NCBI RefSeq assembly: GCF_049243985.1
Contig: NC_135376.1
Location: 45,675,001-45,739,000 of the forward strand
Source of the DNA: Paroedura picta
Taxonomy: Eukaryota; Chordata; Lepidosauria; Squamata; Gekkonidae
DNA: 64,000 bases
Direction of reading: 5' to 3'
Shown: positions 13,001-23,056 of the stretch, piece by piece
Layout of the letters: the number at the start of each line of letters is the position of its first letter
How positions within the stretch are numbered: position 1 is the stretch's first letter
Translations under genes and position numbers: made by a program
The notes under the pieces: model-generated
Told to the model about the DNA's origin: nothing
What the model saw: only the letters and a program-made list of their open reading frames with translations
Databases searched by the model: none

Positions 13001-16000
13001 ACTGCAATAACTCCTGCACTTCATCTTAGATATTTCTGTGCTTTTCCACAATACTCTGGAACATCTGTTCTTCCTGAGACACACACATTGGTTTTTGCAC
13101 AGGCCCACACAGGCTGAAGAAAGCCTTAATATGACATTAAGGTTATCCTCACACTAACTCTGTGATGAAGTGTAGCCAAATGAGAACTTTAATTCTTGGC
13201 CTTCTGTCCTGTATTTATGGCACTATACTGTAGCAGCTGTTCTTAGAATGTGGTCATTTGTTCCCCCAGACTGTATATAGACAAGCCTTCTGTGCAGCAG
13301 GAGAAAAGGATCACTTTGGCAGAGTACCTCAAACAGCTCTCCAGGCATCGCAACTTCCTTTGGTTTGTATCTATGAACCTTATACAGGTAAGTGTAGCAT
13401 GGTGTTCTCTGTAACCAAACATTTTTGATTGCTGAGATAGGAAACTAACCTGTAGAGGTCTGATCCAGAAGAGTCTAGGAGGCCATCTGCATGATAAACA
13501 TAAGATTTCATTGACCATGAAGCTAATGTGCTGTCCACTCTGTCCAGTAATTATTTGGCATGGCATAGATTAGAAGGCGATAGGATTTTTGCTGCATGAA
13601 TTTCACTGCTACTACTACTACTACTATTATTATTATTATTATTACTACTGCTACTACAACTAACCAGCCCATGGCATGAGACCAGCCATAGAGAAGTTTC
13701 ATGTGAAGTTTATTGTACTTTAAGGCAGTAGCTCTGATTTTCATGATCATTAAAGAAGGGATGTTGTATCTCTGTGATAATAGAGAACATTCTTTAGGAT
13801 GCCATCATCCTAGAAAAAACATGTACAGCCCCTTGCCTTCTATCTTACATGTGTAGTAGATGCTTTACTCACCGGCTCTGTTGGTGGATCTTTGTGCAAC
13901 TCTGAGCCACTTGTTATGACATCTGCAGTTGCAGTGCTCTCTGGGAAACAGTTTGATTCTGCATGATAACATATAATGAACTGCTCTGGATACTCATCCT
14001 CTGGCTAACTGAGTTTAATAGGAAGACTTCCTGGGTTAACAGGCATGTGCTTTCAAGCACTTAAGAGTCTGTTGACCTAAATTGTGTAATTAAATAATTG
14101 TATCTCCAGTTCATAAGTCATATGATGCCCCTCCCGTTCTTATTTGATTTTTATACTACCTATATCTCAATAGACCGGCTCTGGGCAGTGTACAACATTG
14201 CCTATACAGAAAGATTAAAAAAATTAAGATTAAATTAAAACAGTATAAAACAACAATAGCAATGACTTCCAGTTAAAATATATATTCAGAGTCAGCAGTC
14301 TGGTTTCTTGGGTCTTGGATCATCTCAGTCAAGTCAGAATAAGGCTTGTACATTTGACTAGTATTTCAATCAATCAAACTTTATTACAGTCGTTCAGACC
14401 AAGTTACATGAAGTCATCCCATAAGAGACCAAAAGAATATGGTCATTTAATATAATACAACTTAAAACAGATCATAAAATAGAACTTAAAACTATGCTAC
14501 TTTAGAGCATTGGATTTTTATGGCGGCGGCACAAAACTTAGCCAGCAGAGTTGTCACCTGGGGGGGACTCATCACTTAGCAGCCTGACTAGTGTTTTGCT
14601 TGTAGCCCTGCTGTTACATTTTCATATGGGTTTTCTTTCACAGGTTTTTCACTGCCACTTTAATAGCAACTTCTTTCCTCTCTTCCTGGAACATCTGCTG
14701 TCAGATCGTATCTCTCTGTCCATGGGATCATTTCTGCTGGGTAAGTCCATGGTGGGAATTTGAAAGATGTACTGAGTCTTGCTTTCTAGAAAGTAACTAG
14801 AGAATGCCACTTCTCTTCATTGATAGAGGTACCCAAAATCTCTAGGTTAGCTGTCCCCATCGTTTTGTGGAAATAGTCTTCCTTCCTCTTACATTAGAAT
14901 CCCACATCTACACAGGGCTCATACATTGTACAAACCCCAGACCACAAAAATTGTGGCTGATAATGTGGGATGCAAACTACCTGTAGTTGGGGGGAAAGAA
15001 TCCCATCCCTGACCTCTAGTTGTTGATGAAGAGCTGAGGCATACTTACTGCATGTACGAAAACTTAATTGTTTTATTAGAATTCTGAGTGTCATCTTTTT
15101 GAAATCAAGAACAAGAGTAAGCTAGCAAGCTTAAGTCTTAACAGGAACACTTCACGTAGGACCTAACTCAGGCTTTCTCAACCAGGGTTTCCCTTGGGGT
15201 TTCTTGACAGCCCTGGAAGGGTTTCCCAAGTAGGTGGGTGTTAATTAATTTTGTATATTTTAATTGGTTAAACATTTATCAGGTGGTATGTCCATATATG
15301 ATGATGTCGACCCATCCATCCCTCTTTCCAAATGGCCAATGGTGGGCCTGGAGAGGGTGGGAATGACAGGGACACTGAGTGGGCATGTACATAGCTAAGC
15401 TTCCCAACCATATTTTGGATAAACATGCCCCTTCTGGGGTTTCTTGAAATGTGAAGAATGTTTCAGGGATTTCTCAATGATAAAAAATTGAGAAAGCTGA
15501 CCTAACTAAATACACCACATGCTTCATTTTATATCTGGATCTGCCTCAAGGATTTTCTATCAGACGTGCACTGAATATCTGACCGGGACTTCCGTTCTCT
15601 GAAGCAAGGAAGCCTGATTTGGATCAAGACCATAATGTGGTGCTTCAGAATTTTTTTGCATAATATTTAGGAATTGAAATGGTGCTGTGGCCAATTAGGG
15701 ATCCTGCCTTTGTAAAGTAATCATGTTTCTGCACTTGGGAACTGTGTTCTCTGCAGGGAATGCAAAGCACACTTCTCACAATGTGCAGATCTAGACCTAA
15801 GGCAAAAAGTGTGTAAGGTGTAACTAGGCACACAGAGTACATGCTGTTACTTTGCCACCCTTACGTTCAGGTTACTGAAGATCCCAGGTTTAAAACCTGA
15901 AATTTTATTCAGGGTAGGGTTTTTTTCTAATGGCATAAGTTGCCAACCTAAAGAATTGCATATCCAAGTTGTATAGAACCAAGGAGATTTGGGCTAATTT

Positions 16001-18519
16001 GGCTGTAGGTTAGTACTGCTAAATTTCCAAATCAGAATTTATCATAAACGTTTGGCTACATTTCAGATTAGAAAAAGTCTTGGTCAGTGGAGCAAAGGAC
16101 AATGGCTTATTGTGAATGATTAACCATCATTAGGAAGGCTAGGCTGCCTGACCGACAGCTGATTGAGCAGACAGGGGGAATGGAAGAGAGCCACATCTGA
16201 CCAAGTGGCTGTAGTTAAGTTTCTGGCTGAGGATGAACGCTGTATCCATAAGAACTGCAAAAGGATCAGAAACTTATGGGGCTTTCAGTTACAACATCTT
16301 TGGTTATATTGCTCCAGTGAAAGTTAAAATACATGTGCTGTGCAAACAGAATAACTAAATGCAGGAGCTACCACTGTGCTTCGGTATAAGTAACACGGTG
16401 TCCTTACTCATTATGCATGTGCATGCAAGTAGTAAGACTATATGATCGCCAAGTCTACTTTCCAGTTGACTGTAAAAGCCATGTATCTGCTAAAGGTGAA
16501 AATCTGTATCTCATATTATATGACTGCAGTGACATAGTGTTCAATTCTTCTTGTATTGTTTGTGTTCCCTCTCAGGAGTCTCCTACGTAGCCCCTCATCT
16601 TAACAACCTCTATTTCTTGTCTCTCTGCCGGAAGTGGGGCGTATATGCTGTGGTGCGAGGGCTCTTCTTTCTGAAGCTGTTACTCGGTGTGATTATGCTC
16701 CTTGCTGGACCTGACTGGATCTACCTGCTGTGCTTCTTCATAGCTAGGTACACCACTTAACTAGTATGGCCCTGAGGAGTAGGGCTGGGTGTGGGCGATG
16801 AGTGCATTGGGACATTTGACTAAGAGAAGAGCTGGGGGGGTTGTACCCAAAGTCTCAAAGTGGCTTACATTTGCCTACCCTTCCTCTCCTCACAACAGAC
16901 ACCTTGTGAGGTAGGTGAGGCTGAGAAAGCTCTGTAAGCACTGTGACTGTCCCAAGGTCACCCAGCTGGCTGTGTGTGGGGGAAAAGTGGAGAATCAAAC
17001 CCAATTCTCCAGATTAGAGGCTGCTGCTTTTAACCACTACCCCAAGCTGGCTTTCATTAAATTTTGACATGGATGAAATGAAAATGCAGATTCTTGATTC
17101 TCAGCTATGCACTTATCTATTTGTATTGGCTGAGGGATCTGGAAAGATTTATCAGAATTTTTTTTATTTAGAAGTAGGTTAGATCTATGTGTGGCCACAG
17201 AAAATCTGCTAACATTCCCTGCAGGAGATTTTGACGCTGGTGAGAATTTTAGCAGTTAAATAACAGCCTTCTTCTGTCCCTAATGCTGGGTATTGTTTTG
17301 AGTACTTGCAGAAAAATTAGTTAATCTGTTCTTTGTTATTCATGTATTTGCTTTTTATGTGAGAATTTATCTACAAGCTCCACAGGAGTTGTTCAGCTCT
17401 GTGCACAGAGTACTTGTCCTACTGAAACCCCCTTTTTCTCCCCAGCAACCGTGTGTTCACTGAAGGGACATGCAAGCTGTTAAACCTCGTGGTCTCTGAC
17501 TTGGTAGATGAAGACCTGGTGCTGAATCAGAGGCAACAGGCTGCCTCAGCCCTCTTGTTTGGCATGGTTGCCTTGGTAACCAAGCCTGGCCAGACCTTTG
17601 CCCCTTTGATTGGCACCTGGCTACTGTGTGCTTACACAGGTAGGTGATGCCAGGGCATTTTATTTAGTGGTTGAGTGGGACTCAAATTAACAGTTGCTGC
17701 TCTTCTTTCTCTGCTGAGAAAACATTGAAAGGACAGCTGGTAATATAAGTCAAATATATGAATGTGTTTACTTGAATTGTGCATTAGTCTAGGAAGAGTG
17801 TTTGAATATTTCATTAAAGAACCTTCTGTGCATATTGTTCCTTGTTTTATCTGGCTAGATGGCAAATTAGGAAGTCTGGTAACGTAAATGGCAGGTTAGG
17901 ACCTGGTCTGCCATTTCCACATGGGAATGCTTCCTGATACTATGACTGCTTGACTGAGAGGATTTTGCCTAACATTTAATGTAAGGAATCCTTCCTCCTA
18001 ATGAGATCCTCTGGAGTAGATTCTAGTCAACTGGGCTTCATTTAAGTGTTGTATTTTTCTCCTTGTGAGGGAAATTAACTAAGACTGCAAATAGTGATGA
18101 AAAGGGGACCCTTACATTTTGGGCTGCTGTTACAGATTGTAGAATGGCTTTTGTTTTGAATAAAGATCATGATTGCCACCTTGCTATTGGAAATAAAATC
18201 AGAAAACTATCATCTTCTTACAGTACAAATGGGTCACACTTACTGTCTTGCTGCTGTCGTCTCAGGTTATGACATTTTTCAGCGGGATTCTCTGAAGAAA
18301 GTGGCGAGTGCTCAGCCCAAGCTGGCTTCCAACATGGCCTGGGAACCAACCCTTCGTCAGGGCTGCTTCTACCTTCTTGTGCTTATCCCTATTACTTGTG
18401 CAGTACTTCAGATCTTCAGCTGGTCACAATTCAACCTACATGGAAGGCGGCTCCAGAGGGTGAAGTTTCAGCGACAGAATTTAACAGAGAACTGGTCTCA
18501 AGAGATCAAAACAATTTAA
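9847..18519 (+). CDS. MFSD13A: MFSD13A (TMEM180), complete, eight coding exons, 509 aa
   Basis: The product is a polytopic major-facilitator-like membrane protein of poorly defined substrate. Joined exons (9847-10011, 11183-11262, 11872-12321, 13270-13387, 14644-14740, 16576-16747, 17446-17639, 18266-18519) sum to 1,530 nt with every intron GT/AG and in frame. Recognition rests on long near-identical blocks to human MFSD13A as I remember it, such as [63 protein letters not shown] and [16 protein letters not shown]. Hydrophobic membrane segments recur along the chain, the first near residues 10-38. The human protein is about 517 aa, so length fits. The start ATG sits in a strong context (ACCACCATGG). 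It runs tail to tail with ACTR1A downstream. No breaks are seen, and the gene looks functional. Confidence 0.96.
11183..11262 (+). CDS. MFSD13A: MFSD13A second coding exon
   Basis: The 80-nt exon encodes residues 56-82 ([20 protein letters not shown] then AFLSTQ). Its acceptor is TTCTAG and its donor [19 protein letters not shown] is the MFS-type loop between helices 2 and 3. Confidence 0.93.
11872..12321 (+). CDS. MFSD13A: MFSD13A third coding exon
   Basis: At 450 nt this is the largest coding exon. It encodes residues 82-232, with several membrane helices around [20 protein letters not shown] and [16 protein letters not shown]. The acceptor is CTGTAG and the donor GA|GTAAGT. An in-frame TAA just past the donor shows the exon must splice. 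Confidence 0.95.
12521..12704. mobile_element. MITE of the CTAGGGTTGCC family, second copy
   Basis: It begins CTAGGGTTGCCAACCTC and contains CTGGAGATC, TGGAGAAAATGG and CTCTATGGCCTTATA blocks shared with the copy at 2,080. The right end is degraded (TTTACCAACCTG). It lies in MFSD13A intron 4, about 200 bp past the donor at 12,321. Confidence 0.6.
13270..13387 (+). CDS. MFSD13A: MFSD13A fourth coding exon
   Basis: The 118-nt exon encodes residues 232-271, ending [15 protein letters not shown]. The acceptor is CCCCCAG and the donor CAG|GTAAGT. Confidence 0.94.
13609..13662. repeat. Trinucleotide microsatellite (ACT/ATT)n
   Basis: A run of ACT units switches to ATT and back to ACT within MFSD13A intron 5. 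It is likely length-variable. Confidence 0.85.
14147..14275 (-). mobile_element. L2-type LINE 3' end, antisense
   Basis: The pattern TTTTTATACTACCTATATCT followed by CTGGGCAGTGTACAACA and an A/T-rich run is the complement of an L2-like 3' end. It lies in MFSD13A intron 5. Confidence 0.55.
14372..14505 (-). mobile_element. LINE 3' tail, antisense, family unclear
   Basis: CAATCAAACTTTATTACAGT followed by GACCAAGTTACAT and an A-rich block looks like the complement of a retroelement 3' end. I cannot name the family with confidence. Confidence 0.4.
14644..14740 (+). CDS. MFSD13A: MFSD13A fifth coding exon
   Basis: The 97-nt exon encodes residues 272-304 ([11 protein letters not shown] and [14 protein letters not shown] blocks). 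The acceptor is TTTCACAG and the donor G|GTAAGT. Confidence 0.95.
15169..15499. mobile_element. hAT non-autonomous element with exact 8-bp duplication
   Basis: It is 331 bp, beginning CAGGCTTTCTCAACC and ending TTGAGAAAGCTG, so the ends are inverted repeats. The flanks carry an exact 8-bp duplication, ACCTAACT (15161-15168 and 15500-15507). The body contains the family marks GACAGCCCTGGAAGGGTTTC and GGCCAATGGTGGGCCTGGAG. It lies in MFSD13A intron 6. Related copies lie at 21,840, 22,230, 44,030, 48,193 and 52,250. Confidence 0.9.
16576..16747 (+). CDS. MFSD13A: MFSD13A sixth coding exon
   Basis: The 172-nt exon encodes residues 304-361, including [20 protein letters not shown] and two hydrophobic segments. 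The acceptor is CTCTCAG and the donor AG|GTACAC. Confidence 0.95.
16826..17055 (-). mobile_element. tRNA/CORE-type SINE, antisense copy
   Basis: It contains TCTCAAAGTGGCTTACAT, CCTTGTGAGGTAGGTGAGGC and CCCAAGGTCACCCAGCTGGC, and ends with TTTAACCACTACCCCAAGCT. It lies in MFSD13A intron 7, close behind exon six. Confidence 0.8.
17446..17639 (+). CDS. MFSD13A: MFSD13A seventh coding exon
   Basis: The 194-nt exon encodes residues 361-426 ([42 protein letters not shown]). The acceptor is CCCCAG and the donor G|GTAGGT. Confidence 0.95.
18266..18519 (+). CDS. MFSD13A: MFSD13A last coding exon with stop
   Basis: The 254-nt exon encodes residues 426-509 and the TAA stop at 18517-18519. It contains [20 protein letters not shown] and ends near NWSQEIKTI. 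The acceptor is GTCTCAG. Confidence 0.94.
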
Positions 18520-19424
18520 TTAGCCGGGGATTCAGCAGCCAGTGGTACTTTCCAAATGTAATTTGCATGATAAATTCATTAAGTGGATGTAAGATCCAGC
18601 TATTATCTTGGGGGTGTAAAGTCAGATCTGAACTGGCATATGGTGTTTCTGCTTTTGACGAGCAAGGGCCAAACTACAGATAATGTTGGGAATCTGTTAT
18701 CTGATTCCCCATTGTGTAGCCAATTATTAAAAAGCAGCCATGGAGCAAGAGAAGAATTGGGACCACAGGACTGGGAATGGGTATGAACTGCCCCCTTTTC
18801 TTTCCCCAGTGAAGGTAGTTCCTCCCTAGCTGCTTTTTGAGGTTAAATTACAGTTTAAAGTTGTCTGATCACAGACTCTACTATTGCATTTATTTGCCCT
18901 AAGAGGGAAAAGAAAATGTTGATATCTAAGAAAAAGTTAGAGTTATGTTGAATTTCCTGCAAGACATATCTAGCATTGAATAATGCTGGGGAACTCAAAA
19001 GCTTTTATCACTACTCATAAATAGAAATTTCTCCAGGAAAAGTCAGCAGTCTACCTTTTGAAAAATCTCCTATACTTTGTTTGCAGCTGGTCATGAAGGA
19101 GACTAGCCAGGTCATTGGCAAGAATATACAAACAAGTATATATTGAGAGCAGGATGTCATTCTGTGATCTGCTATCCTATTTCCCCTCACATATTTGTAT
19201 ACAATCTTGAACTGAGAGGGTGAGATTCCATTTTCCCTTTTCATTTCTGTTTATAGTACATTGACAGTCCAGAAAATCATCCCTTTATCTCTCCCTCTTA
19301 GAATAAAATTGTATCTTGAAGGCAACCTAGCTTTCTGTGAAAGGTGGTTGTTTCACTAAAGAATAGGATATTTGGTGCTTGCAAAGCAAACATGCTATAT
19401 AGGAAAACAGCTGATACTTTGTTG

Positions 19425-19606
19425 CAGGCGAGTAGCCATCTTGCTGTGTAGTAGAAGAGCAAGATTCAAATCCAGTAGCACCTTTAAAGACCAATGAGAC
19501 ATCTGTGGCGTAAGTTGATGAAGGAAGCTCTTATTCTCAAAAGTTTATGCACTGGAAATCTTGTTGGTGTTTGTGCTATTGGATGAATCTTGAGCTTGCG
19601 CTGTAA
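19425..19606. mobile_element. Decayed Penelope-like or related repeat in inverted arrangement
   Basis: The left half is the complement of a tail containing GGTCTTTAAAGGTGCTACTGG. The right half reads in sense with GTTGATGAAGG, then TTTATGCACTGGAAATCTTG. The head-to-head layout matches the better preserved palindromic copy at 43,493. The hammerhead-like core seen at 39,992 is weakly recognisable here. It lies inside the MFSD13A 3' UTR. Confidence 0.5.
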
Positions 19607-20861
19607 GAGAATGATCATTCTAATTCTTGCCAAAAGAGCCCATGGAACTGTGCTGCTGCCAGACCTTGGCAGTTAGTATAGAACTTTGTGCTAAAAGGGC
19701 AGATCCCTGGAATGGGAGCAGGGCTGTGTTAGTGGGAGGGATTTGGGAGCGGTACTGAGCTACATCATTTTCTAGGGCAACTGATCTAATGTTTGGGTGA
19801 AAAATGTTTTGAGACAAACATCCTGAAGAACTGCTGGAAACATTTTTCTGCGGAAAAAGCAGCTTCCTAATGATAGATGCTATGGTGGTTTCTTAAAATT
19901 TTTGCTGCAGCAGAACTTGCTAGTGTAGTCAGTGTTTTTCATGCCTGCCAATGGGAGCTCTAGGGCATCTCTTTGCTGATTTGTGAGACTAAACAGGGGT
20001 CCATTACCACCTCCATATGTCTGTGGTGATCTCAAGTAATGCTGGGCCACATGACTCATCAGAGAGATGGCATAGCTAGCTTATTATACCTAGCATTAGT
20101 GTGGGAAAGATCCCTTGATCTTCCAGGACAATATGCTGTTTTGAACAGGACTAGGTTGCTGTTGTGAAACTTCTGCAAAATTGATTGGGAGAAATTATTG
20201 GTCATCTTATTCTAGGTTATGCCCCAAACTATGGTCCAAAGATGCTCATTGTGTAACTTAATCAGTGTGAGCTAGTAGCTGACTTGTTGACATTTCATCT
20301 CTGCAAGTCACAAGGGGTAAACAAAAAAATCGAGACTTGCTTTGTTCCTCGCCATGTGATCTGACAAGTCATGAGAGAAGCTGGGGCAGTGCCAGCTCTC
20401 CCAAAGTCATAGCTTTGTTTCCAGGGAGCAGAAACCACATCCTGCCCTGGACAAGCAATGAACCAGTAAGGTTGTATGCTGCATGTTCAAGGGTGCAGGC
20501 AGAGGCTTGTGAATCAGACTTCTCAGGAACTTTCATGCTGACAGTTGGCGTTAGCTATTGGGATGGAGAAGGAAAGAAATGAGGGCATGGCTAAAGTCCT
20601 TGCACCTTGGACTTGGTTCATTTCCAGAAAGAAATTATCTGGAGCTCTTTGATCCAACCGGGGTGCTGATGCAGCCGGTGCTGCTCCCTGCAAGTCTCGT
20701 ACAGGCCACCAAGCCACCTAGTGCTGTAAGCTGCCATTTTGCCTTTAGAGTGGCAGAATATGTGTTTACTGTCCAAAGGCTTTTTAATCATTTGATAATT
20801 TCATTGTAATTTATTGTTCTAATTTATCAAACCATGTGCATCATTCCTCATTCCACAAAAA

Positions 20862-20867
20862 AATAAA
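20862..20867 (+). terminator. MFSD13A: Candidate polyadenylation signal of MFSD13A
   Basis: This is a canonical AATAAA about 2.3 kb past the stop codon, with a GT-rich tract 20-30 bases downstream. It is chosen as the first well-placed signal; transcript ends would be needed to confirm it. Confidence 0.5.
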
Positions 20868-21839
20868 TTCCTTTACAAACTCTTTCTGTGTGGTTACTTA
20901 TGAATGCAAGTGGCATTAGAGATTTACAGTAAGGGGGAGGCCAATTAGCTGTGAAATTTTTTTTTCTGCCTCCACTCTGGTAGTTTTGTCACCTCAACCT
21001 TCTGCCTGTTTACAGATGCCCAAACTGGCTGTTCTGGAAAGTAGCCGGCCCTGAAGTAGAAGCTCTGGTCAGGGAGGCCTAGTCAACTATAGAATGAATT
21101 TTACCTAGGAGAGGACTGTGCAGTAGTCCTCCCTGGGGTGATCAGGAAGGAGCTGAAGCTTGGCTTTTGAGGTTATTTGACCACAATCCTGTCTCTTGAA
21201 GGTTTCCTGGATTTATAAAGTAGCCAATCATCCCACTTCAAAGGCTGTTGCCACAACAGTTAGGGAGAGAAATATGCACAACAACATAGGTTGGATCCCG
21301 CCAGCTTATTCTTTTGTTTCCACCCAATTCCTCTCTTTTCGGTAGCCCTTGTCTCAATCATCATTCAATGGTAGAACATGTTTCAGTCCCTGCCCTGTCC
21401 TGTTGAAAGGCTTCAAGACAGCAAATGTTGAGACTTCTTGGACTCCTTAGAAGTGCCGCAAGACAGAGGGAATAAATAATGCTGAACTAGATCAGTTGAA
21501 GCCCAAATGCAGTGTAAGGTAGATTCACAAATAAAAGCTGTTTTAAAGATTTCTCTGTGCATCCAACTGAGTATCTGTCATACTGTAGATCCCGCCTCCC
21601 CCAGTGTGTAAGAACCTAGGGAGACAATGGGCTCTTGTTGATCTTTTTTAGATCCCTTATAGTTCTATTATAAATGAGGTCTGTATTGAGGGATATACCC
21701 CTAGACATTGTGAATACTTCATGTAGATGGTATTATATATGCAAAAGATTCCCACCTATAGTCTGCCATTAGTATGATCAATTATGCAGGGAAAATATTA
21801 GGACACTTTTGGATCCACTACAGTATTTCCACATAGAGT

Positions 21840-22135
21840 TGGATTTCTCAACTAGGGTTTCTTGAGGGCCCTGAAAGGATTTCCTGAATGTGTGATAATT
21901 GATTTTTTATATATTTTTAAAATTCATTAAAAAATTATCAGGTTATATGACCATATATGGTCATGTTGACCTACTTGCCATACCAAAATGGCTAATGATG
22001 GGCGTGGAGGGGGGTGGGAAAGGGAGGGTCCCCAGATAGGTGTGTACATGGCTATGCTTCCTAACTATATTCTGCATAATGGCACTGCACTGGGAATAAA
22101 CCTATGAAACATTTCTTTTTGAGTGAGAAAAACCT
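21840..22135. mobile_element. hAT-family non-autonomous element, degraded
   Basis: It shares TTTCTCAACTAGGGTTTCTT, an AAAATTATCAGG block, the ATGACCATATATGGTCATGT block and TAATGATGGGCGTGGAGG with the copy at 15,169. The right end is poorly preserved. Confidence 0.7.
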
Positions 22136-22229
22136 TTTCTTACAAAGCATTTGACTCATTCCACATGTGCAGCGTGAAAACTTCTGAGAACACTTAAAAT
22201 TTTTCTCCATAAACCCACTTATTATAGAC

Positions 22230-22512
22230 CAGCCTTTTCAATTTTTTCCCTTTGAGAAACCCCTGAAACATTCTTCAGGCTATGAGAAACCCCAGAAGTG
22301 GCATGATCATGCAGAATATGGTTGGGAAGCAGAGCTGTGTAGTTGCCCACCTGGAGCCCCTCCCCCACTCCCTCCAGGCCCATCATTGGCCATTTTGGGA
22401 GGGAGGGATTAGGTCAACATGACCATATATGGTCATATCACCTGATAATTTTTAATATATTAAATTTGATAAACATTTATTTCCCACTCATACAGGAAAC
22501 CCTTCTAGGGCC
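22230..22512. mobile_element. hAT-family non-autonomous element, opposite orientation
   Basis: It begins CAGCCTTTTCAA and carries GAAACCCCTGAAACATTC, CCAGAAGTGGCATGATCATG and GGCCCATCATTGGCCATTTT, the reverse complement layout of the 21,840 copy. The right end is truncated near GGAAACCCTTCTAGGGC. Confidence 0.7.
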
Positions 22513-22649
22513 ACCAACAAATGGTGGCACCACAATCTGGTGGTTGGTAACTCTAATGATTACAGATGCCATGGGAAAGAAAGCATGCAGCCTTCTGTTC
22601 ATTTGTCTATCTGTTTGCTGTTTGGGAGTGATGGGAGACATAACTGGAT

Positions 22650-22860
22650 TAAGCCATAGCTCAGTAGCAAAACATCTACTTTGCATGCAGAAGGTCCCAG
22701 GTTCAGTCCCCAGTTTCTCCAGTTAAAAGGATCAGGTAGCATGTGATGAGAAAGAACTCTCTACCTGAGGCATCAGGCAGCCATTACCGGCCAGAACATA
22801 TAATACCAATCTTGATATACTGATGGTCTGACCCATCTTCCTGGATTCCCAAGGGCATGC
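22650..22860 (+). mobile_element. tRNA-derived SINE, sense copy
   Basis: It starts with a tRNA-like head, ATAGCTCAGTAGC (A box region), then GGTCCCAGGTTCAGTCCCC (B box region), and continues into CCAGTTAAAAGGATCAGG and a degraded tail. This is the sense counterpart of the copies at 2,738 and 37,190. Confidence 0.78.
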
Positions 22861-23050
22861 ACTAAACAGATGAATAAACTGCTATCCACTCTTTAGGAAC
22901 ACACTGAAAGTACACACTGGCACTTACTATAAGCTCCAGAAATTCCAGCAACGATTTGTATAGAAAGGATAATGATCCCACTGGTTCCTATTTCAGGATC
23001 TGTTCTATGAGCCCAGTAATAAATAGGCTAACACTTTGTATATTAACAAC

Positions 23051-23056
23051 TTTATT
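23051..23056 (-). terminator. ACTR1A: Candidate distal polyadenylation signal of ACTR1A
   Basis: AATAAA on the minus strand is followed by GTTGTT and AAGTGTT. It marks the point where dense repeats resume downstream. Confidence 0.45.

Larger units (their letters stand above)
18520..20885 (+). other. MFSD13A: Probable 3' UTR of MFSD13A
   Basis: This stretch follows the stop codon without another exon. It reaches an AATAAA at 20862-20867, followed by GT-rich TCTGTGTGGTTA, a usual cleavage context. It includes a decayed inverted retroelement piece at about 19,427. Short open frames here are not supported as genes. A later AATAAA near 21,528 could extend the UTR. Confidence 0.55.
20886..23034. 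other. Convergent intergenic stretch between MFSD13A and ACTR1A
   Basis: No gene is recognised here. It holds two hAT-family fragments (21,840 and 22,230) in roughly opposite orientation and one sense tRNA SINE (22,650). The rest is unremarkable AT-rich sequence. Confidence 0.6.

Noticed and set aside
22650-22720. tRNA-like head resembling a tRNA gene
   Set aside because: A and B boxes are present but the cloverleaf is not kept, and the sequence continues into a SINE body shared with two other copies.
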